From assembly GCA_018333405.1 (NCBI GenBank), contig JAGXSR010000078.1:1-11300 (forward strand): 11,300 nucleotides of DNA. Direction: 5' to 3'. The DNA comes from Dethiobacter sp. (GTDB lineage: Bacteria; Bacillota; Dethiobacteria; DTU022). A program made the position numbers and the translations under genes. The notes beneath the pieces are model-generated. The model had not been told where the DNA came from, made no database searches, and saw only the letters and a program-made list of their open reading frames with translations. Below, piece by piece: positions 6,533 to 11,300 of this stretch (positions within the stretch are counted from its first letter, which is position 1; every line of letters begins with the position of its first letter).

Positions 6533-8371
6533 TTACCTCTCTTCGTCTTTAATATCATAATCGGCATCCACTATATTCTCGCCTTCGGCTCCGGAAGCCG
6601 GACCGGAGGCTTCGCCGGCAGAGGGGCCTTGGCCTGCCTTGGCCTGCTCATACAGTTTTGCGGATAGCTCGTGCATATAGCTGTTCAGCTTATCCGTGGC
6701 TGTTTTAATCCGCTCCGGGTCGTTGCCCGCAGCGGCGGCGCGCAGCTCTTCCACTGCCTTTTTCACCTCTTCAGCCTTGACCGGGTCTACCTTCTCGCCC
6801 AGATCTTTTAACGATTTTTCCGTCTGGTAAGCCAGAGAATCAGCATGGTTGCGGGCATCGACCAGTTCGCGCTGCCTGCGATCCTCTTCGGCAAATTGTT
6901 CCGCATCCCGCACCATGTTATCAATATCATGCTTATCCAAGCCGCTGGAGGCAGTTATGGTAATCTTCTGCTCTTTACCCGTGGCCAAATCTTTGGCTGA
7001 AACATTGACGATTCCGTTGGCGTCGATATCAAAGCTGACCTCGATCTGGGGCATGCCGCGGGGCGCCGGAGGAATCCCGTCCAGCATGAACCGGCCCAAA
7101 GTTTTATTGTTGGCGGCCATGGAGCGCTCACCTTGCAGCACATGTATTTCCACGCTGGTCTGGCTGTCGGCCGCTGTGGAGAAGATCTGTTTTTTGCTGC
7201 TCGGAATGGTGGTGTTACGCTCAATAATCTTCGTAAACACTCCCCCAAGCGTTTCAATGCCCAAAGAAAGAGGCGTCACATCCAAAAGCAGCACATCTTT
7301 GGCCTCCCCGGCCAGGACGCCCGCCTGATAAGCCGCGCCTAAGGCCACCACTTCGTCCGGGTTTACCCCTTTATGCGGCTCCTTGCCCAGAAGTTTGCGG
7401 ATAGCGTCCTGCACCGCCGGGATACGGGTCGATCCTCCCACCAGTACGATACGGTCAATCTCTTCCACTTTCAGCCCGGCGTCTGCCAGGGCGCTGCGGG
7501 TCGGACCCATGGTCTTTTCCACCAGATCCGCCGTCAGCTCATCGAATTTAGAGCGGGTCAGGGTGATATCCAAGTGTTTCGGGCCGTCCTGCGTAGCGGT
7601 GATAAAAGGCAGATTTATGCCGGTGGAGGTCACCGAAGAAAGCTCTACTTTGGCCTTTTCCGCCGCCTCATTTAACCTCTGCAGCGCCATGCGGTCCTGA
7701 CGCAGATCGATACCGTGATCTTTTTTAAATTCATTGGCCACGTAATCAATAATCCGCTGGTCAAAGTCGTCGCCTCCGAGGCGGTTGTTGCCGCTGGTGG
7801 CCTTCACTTCCACCACATCGTCACCCAGTTCCAACACTGATACGTCAAAAGTGCCGCCGCCCAAGTCAAACACCAGGATTTTATGATCGCCCTTTTTGTC
7901 CAGCCCGTAAGCCAACGCCGCCGCGGTAGGCTCATTAATGATACGCAGCACCTCCAGACCGGCAATCTTCCCGGCGTCCTTAGTGGCCTGGCGCTGGCTG
8001 TCGGTAAAATAGGCGGGAACGGTAATCACCGCCTGCGTTATTTTCTCGCCCAAATAGGCTTCCACGTCATTTTTCAGCTTCTGCAGGATCATGGCGGATA
8101 TTTCCTGAGGGGTATAGTTTTTTCCGTCGATTTTCACGGTATGGTTCGTGCCCATCTCCCGCTTGATCGACATAATTGTCCGCTCGGGGTTGGTGATCGC
8201 CTGCCGCTTGGCCACCTGCCCTACCAGCCTCTGCCCGTCCTTCGTGAAAGCCACCACCGATGGAGTGAGCCGGCTGCCTTCGGCATTAGCGATGATCGTT
8301 GGTTCGCTGCCCAGGAGCACCGCGGCTACCGAGTTAGTTGTTCCCAAGTCAATTCCGATAACTTTGCCCAT
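6533..8371 (-). CDS. dnaK: molecular chaperone DnaK (Hsp70)
   Basis: ATP-driven cytosolic chaperone that binds exposed hydrophobic peptides and cycles with DnaJ and GrpE. The 612-aa protein is full length for a Firmicute. The nucleotide-binding domain shows IDLGTTNS (7-14), Lys70 in [18 protein letters not shown] (167-180) and [14 protein letters not shown] (308-321). The inter-domain linker [15 protein letters not shown] is at 360-374, followed by the beta-sandwich substrate domain and helical lid. The C-terminus ends [14 protein letters not shown], the usual acidic tail. The insert of about 24 residues seen near position 80 in Gram-negative DnaKs is absent, a Gram-positive trait. The ATG has a strong AAGGAGG site 8 nt upstream (complement 8380-8386), the best in the operon. 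A 13-bp tandem duplication lies just ahead of it. Confidence 0.98.
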   Translation of the reverse strand: MGKVIGIDLGTTNSVAAVLLGSEPTIIANAEGSRLTPSVVAFTKDGQRLVGQVAKRQAITNPERTIMSIKREMGTNHTVKIDGKNYTPQEISAMILQKLKNDVEAYLGEKITQAVITVPAYFTDSQRQATKDAGKIAGLEVLRIINEPTAAALAYGLDKKGDHKILVFDLGGGTFDVSVLELGDDVVEVKATSGNNRLGGDDFDQRIIDYVANEFKKDHGIDLRQDRMALQRLNEAAEKAKVELSSVTSTGINLPFITATQDGPKHLDITLTRSKFDELTADLVEKTMGPTRSALADAGLKVEEIDRIVLVGGSTRIPAVQDAIRKLLGKEPHKGVNPDEVVALGAAYQAGVLAGEAKDVLLLDVTPLSLGIETLGGVFTKIIERNTTIPSSKKQIFSTAADSQTSVEIHVLQGERSMAANNKTLGRFMLDGIPPAPRGMPQIEVSFDIDANGIVNVSAKDLATGKEQKITITASSGLDKHDIDNMVRDAEQFAEEDRRQRELVDARNHADSLAYQTEKSLKDLGEKVDPVKAEEVKKAVEELRAAAAGNDPERIKTATDKLNSYMHELSAKLYEQAKAGQGPSAGEASGPASGAEGENIVDADYDIKDEER

Positions 8372-8387
8372 ATCTAAAACCTCCTTA

Positions 8388-8413
8388 TTCTTTATGCAAA
8401 TTCTTTATGCAAA
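8388..8413. repeat. perfect 13-bp tandem duplication in the dnaK leader
   Basis: The 13-mer TTCTTTATGCAAA occurs twice back to back (8388-8400 and 8401-8413) without mismatch, in the gap between the grpE stop and the dnaK start. On the mRNA strand the unit is TTTGCATAAAGAA and the second copy ends next to the dnaK ribosome site. This is AT-rich, so it may keep the site unpaired; that role is inference. Confidence 0.8.
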
Positions 8414-8441
8414 ACACGCTTATAAGTAATCCGCGTCACCG

Positions 8442-9005
8442 CTATCCCCGGCACACCTTAACCAGGGCCGGCCGTAAGACCTTCTTCTTGTATAAGTATC
8501 CTTTCTGCAGTTCTCCCGCCACACAACCCGGCTCTCCTTCTTCCACTTCTAAGACCGCATGATGGTAATTGGGATCAAATGGCCGGCCGGTAGGATCCAT
8601 CACGGCAACCCCTTCCTGCTCCATAAGCTGAAACAGCTGACGGTAGATCATATCCAACCCTGCTATGTGCGCATCCGGCACAGATTCTCCACGAGCGGAG
8701 CCAAGCGCCCGCTCCAGGTTGTCGAGAATCGGCAGAAGCTTTTCAAAAAATCTAAACAGACTGTATTCCCGGGTCTCCTCCTGCTCGGTCCGGCTGATCC
8801 GGCGGAAATTTTCAAAGTCAGCCTGCCGGCGCATTAACCGGCCCATCAGCTCCTCTCGCTCTTTCTCCCAAACCGCTTTCATCTGCTCAATCTCCGAGAG
8901 GTGTTGGGTATCAGTTCCGTTCCCTTCGGCCGCGGGTTCCGGACTTAAAGCTTCCGCGGTGTTATAGTTTTCCGGATCCTGGTATTTTCTGTCTTGACCG
9001 TTCAA
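8442..9005 (-). CDS. grpE: nucleotide exchange factor GrpE
   Basis: Releases ADP from DnaK and so resets the chaperone cycle; acts as a dimer. The 187-aa protein has a low-complexity acidic N-terminus (1-35), a long coiled coil at about 36-85 with the family stretch RRQADFENFRRISR, and a C-terminal beta domain. The GrpE signature region runs from FDPNYHHAV (143-151) through KGYLYKKKVLRPALVKV (168-184); a lysine replaces the acidic or glycine residue usually found in its second part. The start is TTG at 9003-9005, preceded by AAGGTGAG about 5 nt upstream; no better in-frame start lies near. It follows hrcA by 96 nt and precedes dnaK by 70 nt. Confidence 0.96.
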   Translation of the reverse strand: MNGQDRKYQDPENYNTAEALSPEPAAEGNGTDTQHLSEIEQMKAVWEKEREELMGRLMRRQADFENFRRISRTEQEETREYSLFRFFEKLLPILDNLERALGSARGESVPDAHIAGLDMIYRQLFQLMEQEGVAVMDPTGRPFDPNYHHAVLEVEEGEPGCVAGELQKGYLYKKKVLRPALVKVCRG

Positions 9006-9101
9006 CGATTCTCACCTTCTTTCATCGCATTTCATTATGATCTAATTCAGTATTCCCTGTTTGCCACCGAAAGTCTGCCCACCGATCAGTAATAATGGCT
9101 G

Positions 9102-10130
9102 CTAACTCAAGCTGTCGCTCAGTTTATCCACCAGAAAGCGCACTATGCCGATAATACGGGCGTAATTCATCCGGGTGGGACCTAAAACCCCCACCGTGCC
9201 CAGGGTTTTATTATTAATCTTGTAGGCGGCGGTGATCAGGGTACACTCCTGAATCTCCTCTACCGGGTTTTCACTGCCGATTTGCACGATCACGCCTTCT
9301 GCACTTAAATTTTTCTCAAGAATATTAAAAAGCAGCGACTCCTGTTCAAACAGAGCAAGCATGCGTTTAATTTTATCAACATTTTTAAACTCCGGCTGAT
9401 TCAAAATGTTAGTGGTTCCGCCCAGGAAAACACGGACCTGCTGCTCCTCCTTAAGGCTTTCTTCCAGAAGAATAAAGGCCTGCTCCAAAATTTCCATCCG
9501 CCGGAAAAGGTCACGTTTCAGTTCGTTGATCAGAGAGGTGGTCACCTGATCGATGGTCAACCCGAACAGCTTCTGATTTAAGTAGGTCACAACCTGCTGC
9601 AGCTCAACCGGCGAGAGGCTTTGATGCAGATCGATCACCTTGTTTTTTATAAAACCGCTGTCGGTCACCAGTACGACCAGCCCTTTTTTCTCATCAAGGG
9701 GCAAAATGCGCATCTGGCGGAAGGTGCTTTTTTTATACTGCGGCCCCATAATCATGGATGTGTAACTAGTAGTATATGACAACACCCGAGCGGCATTGAT
9801 GATAATTTGCTCAATCTCGCGCATCTTGTTAATATTCAACGAGTGGTTAATGGCCGAAGCCTCTTCCTCCGGAAGATTGCCGGGGGTCATCAGGTTATCC
9901 ACATAGTAGCGGTACCCCTTTTGAGAAGGAATCCGCCCGGCGGAAGTATGTGGCTGAGAGAGATAGCCCATCTCTTCCAAGTCGGCCATCTCGTTGCGAA
10001 TAGTGGCCGAGCTCAGCCCGATGCGGCAGGTGCGGGCGATGGTGCGGGAGCCGACCGGATCCGCGGTCTGGATATAGCCGGCCACAACAGCCTGCAGGAT
10101 TCTCTTTTTTCGTTCGTTTAGGGCAGCCAT
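9102..10130 (-). CDS. hrcA: heat-inducible transcription repressor HrcA
   Basis: Dimeric repressor that binds CIRCE and shuts off the dnaK operon; in B. subtilis its activity depends on GroE. With the start used here it is 342 aa, the family norm. The N-terminal winged helix is visible in ALNERKKRILQAVVAGYI and SSATIRNEMADLEEMGYLSQ (about 40-59), followed by the wing region SAGRIPSQKGYRYYVD (63-78). The GAF-like middle and C-terminal dimerisation part follow and end in GVLGPTRMNYARIIGIVRFL, a conserved block. The frame is open upstream to a GTG at 10163, but that codon lies inside the CIRCE operator; ATG at 10128-10130 has GAGGAG 9 nt upstream and gives the normal N-terminus. First gene of the operon and autoregulated. 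Confidence 0.96.
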   Translation of the reverse strand: MAALNERKKRILQAVVAGYIQTADPVGSRTIARTCRIGLSSATIRNEMADLEEMGYLSQPHTSAGRIPSQKGYRYYVDNLMTPGNLPEEEASAINHSLNINKMREIEQIIINAARVLSYTTSYTSMIMGPQYKKSTFRQMRILPLDEKKGLVVLVTDSGFIKNKVIDLHQSLSPVELQQVVTYLNQKLFGLTIDQVTTSLINELKRDLFRRMEILEQAFILLEESLKEEQQVRVFLGGTTNILNQPEFKNVDKIKRMLALFEQESLLFNILEKNLSAEGVIVQIGSENPVEEIQECTLITAAYKINNKTLGTVGVLGPTRMNYARIIGIVRFLVDKLSDSLS

Positions 10131-10139
10131 TTGTGCTCT

Positions 10140-10145
10140 CTCCTC
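10140..10145 (-). promoter_or_regulatory. ribosome binding site fixing the hrcA ATG start
   Basis: GAGGAG on the minus strand, 9 nt before the ATG at 10128-10130. It supports this start over the upstream GTG located within CIRCE. Confidence 0.7.
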
Positions 10146-10156
10146 TAAAGCTTCTG

Positions 10157-10183
10157 TTAGCACTCTAAAGCCATGAGTGCTAA
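10157..10183. promoter_or_regulatory. CIRCE operator (HrcA binding site)
   Basis: TTAGCACTC (10157-10165), a 9-nt spacer, then GAGTGCTAA (10175-10183). Both arms match the CIRCE consensus perfectly. It lies just downstream of the -10 box, overlapping the predicted transcription start and 5' leader, and 26 bp upstream of the hrcA ATG. Bound HrcA would block transcription of hrcA-grpE-dnaK-dnaJ and genes beyond. It is the only CIRCE seen in the window. Confidence 0.98.
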
Positions 10184-10192
10184 CCTATACTA

Positions 10193-10222
10193 AAAATAAC
10201 ACCCCGGCAGTAGTTTTGTCAA
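10193..10222 (-). promoter_or_regulatory. sigma-A promoter of the heat-shock operon
   Basis: A perfect -35 box TTGACA is at 10217-10222 and a -10 box TATTTT at 10193-10198, with an 18-bp spacer. TG two bases before the -10 gives an extended form. Predicted start is near 10186, next to CIRCE. A strong -35 with an immediately downstream CIRCE is typical of vegetative promoters held down by HrcA. Confidence 0.8.
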
Positions 10223-10261
10223 GATCATCCCGGAAAAAAATTAAAGGTGTAACTTTGAGGA

Positions 10262-10579
10262 TTATGTGCCGGAAACCGGCAGCGCCGTGAACGGCTGAGC
10301 AGATAGCCCTGAATAGACAAAAAGTTCAGAAGTAAAAAAGGGGAGCCGCCGCCACCAACTCTCCAGCAAGGATTTAATTCGCGCGGCGCACAAAGTTATC
10401 GTTTGGCCGCTGTAGGTCAGCGCCACAGCGCCGTCTTCCAGACGTGTTACGGTAAAAGCGGCCGCTTCTTGCTCCAGGGCCATCAGGTCGGATAAATTGC
10501 GCTCCGCCAGATTGAGCCCGCAGTAAAGCACTATAAGCGCCAACAACAGCGCGGTTATAGACAGAAAACAGGCGCGCAT
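10262..10579 (-). CDS. small membrane-anchored protein, unknown function
   Basis: A 105-aa protein that I do not recognise. It has an N-terminal hydrophobic helix at about residues 4-23 (signal anchor or uncleaved signal), then a hydrophilic stretch with AFTVTRLEDGAVALTYSGQTITL (about 41-63), which looks like a short beta-rich segment, and a tail with aromatic residues (SWWRRLPFF). It starts with ATG; a GGGAGG site lies about 12 nt upstream, with AAAGG closer. It begins 62 nt after spoIIP on the same strand and ends 39 bp before the hrcA -35 box. Position after spoIIP suggests a link with the sporulation gene, by context only. The last codons form a perfect 6-bp hairpin (10267-10281). Coding is likely because of the start site, the membrane helix and the absence of a better competing frame. 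Confidence 0.6.
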   Translation of the reverse strand: MRACFLSITALLLALIVLYCGLNLAERNLSDLMALEQEAAAFTVTRLEDGAVALTYSGQTITLCAARIKSLLESWWRRLPFFTSELFVYSGLSAQPFTALPVSGT

Positions 10580-10641
10580 CAGCCTTTAACCCTCCCGGTG
10601 TGCTTATACCACTTAAGATGAACGGGAAGGCAGAGATATAT

Positions 10642-11300
10642 TCAGTTCCGGATAAAAAAGTAGTAGTACGTCCGGGCCAGGGCATCAGCCAGATACGGGA
10701 TCGCCCGCAGCGCCTCCTCCATGGTATTTTCATGACCACCTACTTCCACAAGAATCGCCTGGGGGTGCAGGTCCTGATTATAACTAAAATTTTGCCTGCG
10801 GACACCACGGGAAATACCGGGCGCAACCGTTTCCAGCACATGGTGCACACCCATGGCAAAAGCTAAGTTTGATTCCCACCCCGGATGCCGGGTGCCGATA
10901 ATCAACAGAATCTTGCCTGTTTCGGCGCCGTTCAAGGCAACCGTGGTGACCTCTCGCCGCACCCCATCCCGATGCAGGTCAATTACCATATTCAGCTGAG
11001 GGTTTTCCGCCAGCAGCTCCTTTACTACCGGACGGGCTTTCTCGTAAGCGGTGGCCCTGGGCTGGTCGTAGACGCCGCGGTGATGGATCAGGGGCAGGCC
11101 ATACTGCTCCTGCATCTGCCTGACCAGTTCTTCTCCCAGAAAGGCCACTGTTTCTTCCAGATTTAAAGAGAAGGTCTTTCCGGATGACGGCTCGAAAGAT
11201 TCAGTAATATGATTATGGTAAACCAAGGCCACCGGTTCGCTATAACCAATAAATGGGAAGCGGGGATCAAACACTGGCGCTGCCGGCTCCGGGTCTCCGG
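10642..11300 (-). CDS. spoIIP: stage II sporulation protein P (SpoIIP), C-terminal part
   Basis: Peptidoglycan amidase/endopeptidase of the SpoIID-SpoIIM-SpoIIP engulfment machine, which thins septal wall so that the mother cell membrane can move round the forespore. About 219 residues are visible; the frame is open to the window edge, so the N-terminus with its membrane anchor lies outside. Counting from the GTG codon at 11272-11274: YHNHITESFEPSSGKT (about 19-34) is the metal/catalytic block that is usually YHTHTSES; VIDLHRD at 97-103; HPGWESNLAFA at 130-140; PGISRGV with YNQDL at 152-169; and AILVEVGGHENTMEEA at 173-188. The HNHITE variant keeps both histidines and the glutamate. The GTG at 11274 is unlikely to be the real start because the frame continues upstream with proline-rich codons typical of the SpoIIP linker. 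Confidence 0.9.
   Translation of the reverse strand, partial: GDPEPAAPVFDPRFPFIGYSEPVALVYHNHITESFEPSSGKTFSLNLEETVAFLGEELVRQMQEQYGLPLIHHRGVYDQPRATAYEKARPVVKELLAENPQLNMVIDLHRDGVRREVTTVALNGAETGKILLIIGTRHPGWESNLAFAMGVHHVLETVAPGISRGVRRQNFSYNQDLHPQAILVEVGGHENTMEEALRAIPYLADALARTYYYFFIRN

Noticed and set aside
6849..8377. Several long open frames on the plus strand opposite dnaK (for example 6849-7328, 7373-7675, 7883-8377)
   Set aside because: They mirror the codon pattern of dnaK, have no convincing ribosome sites and encode low-complexity, arginine/serine-rich products. Antisense open frames of this sort are common opposite conserved genes.
9040..9100. Near-repeat TCGGTGG and a CATAAT box in the hrcA-grpE gap, as a second promoter
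   Set aside because: No -35 box lies at a usable distance from CATAAT and the repeat is too short to mean anything; no second CIRCE is present.
10267..10281. Perfect 6-bp hairpin TGCCGG-TTT-CCGGCA (minus strand), with a T7 run about 27 nt further on, considered as a terminator before hrcA
   Set aside because: The T-run is not adjacent to the stem and the hairpin lies inside the codons of the 105-aa gene. A closer AAAG/CTTT stem is too weak. Some termination is possible but not supported.

Overview
The window carries the core heat-shock operon of an endospore-forming Firmicute, probably a Clostridia-class anaerobe with roughly balanced base composition. The evidence is the gene order hrcA-grpE-dnaK-dnaJ under a perfect CIRCE operator, followed by rsmE and mtaB. 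The short Gram-positive type of DnaK and a SpoIIP sporulation hydrolase gene next to the operon agree with this. I cannot place the genus from sequence alone.

Layout. Bases 1-2425, plus strand: a strong extended -10 promoter drives a three-gene run of mnmH (tRNA 2-selenouridine synthase), a YlbF/UPF0342-like helical protein and a HAD hydrolase, closed by a hairpin that can act as a terminator in both directions. Bases 2483-2587: degenerate heptanucleotide repeats, running into the 3' end of the next gene. Bases 2563-10222, minus strand: reading from the right, a promoter with a perfect -35 box, CIRCE, hrcA, grpE, dnaK, dnaJ, rsmE, mtaB and a small membrane-anchored protein of unknown function. 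Bases 10262-11300, minus strand: the C-terminal part of spoIIP (running off the window) and a small membrane protein gene that I do not recognise.

How the genes work together. HrcA represses its own operon by binding CIRCE, and DnaK, DnaJ and GrpE form the Hsp70 refolding machine. RsmE (16S rRNA m3U1498) and MtaB (ms2t6A37 of tRNA) are the usual translation-related passengers of this operon in Firmicutes. MnmH on the other strand modifies U34 of tRNAs for Lys, Glu and Gln, so two enzymes acting on the anticodon loop of tRNA-Lys are encoded convergently here. MnmH implies that the organism makes selenophosphate, although no selD is in the window.

Unusual points: prmA is missing between dnaJ and rsmE, and lepA-hemW are missing between spoIIP and hrcA. 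Both co-chaperone genes appear to start with TTG. A heptanucleotide repeat family, GYCTCYT, occurs in two intergenic places in opposite orientations. A perfect 13-bp tandem duplication lies in the dnaK leader. I do not see a clearly new defence, mobile or biosynthetic system; this is mostly a housekeeping region with some interesting non-coding details.
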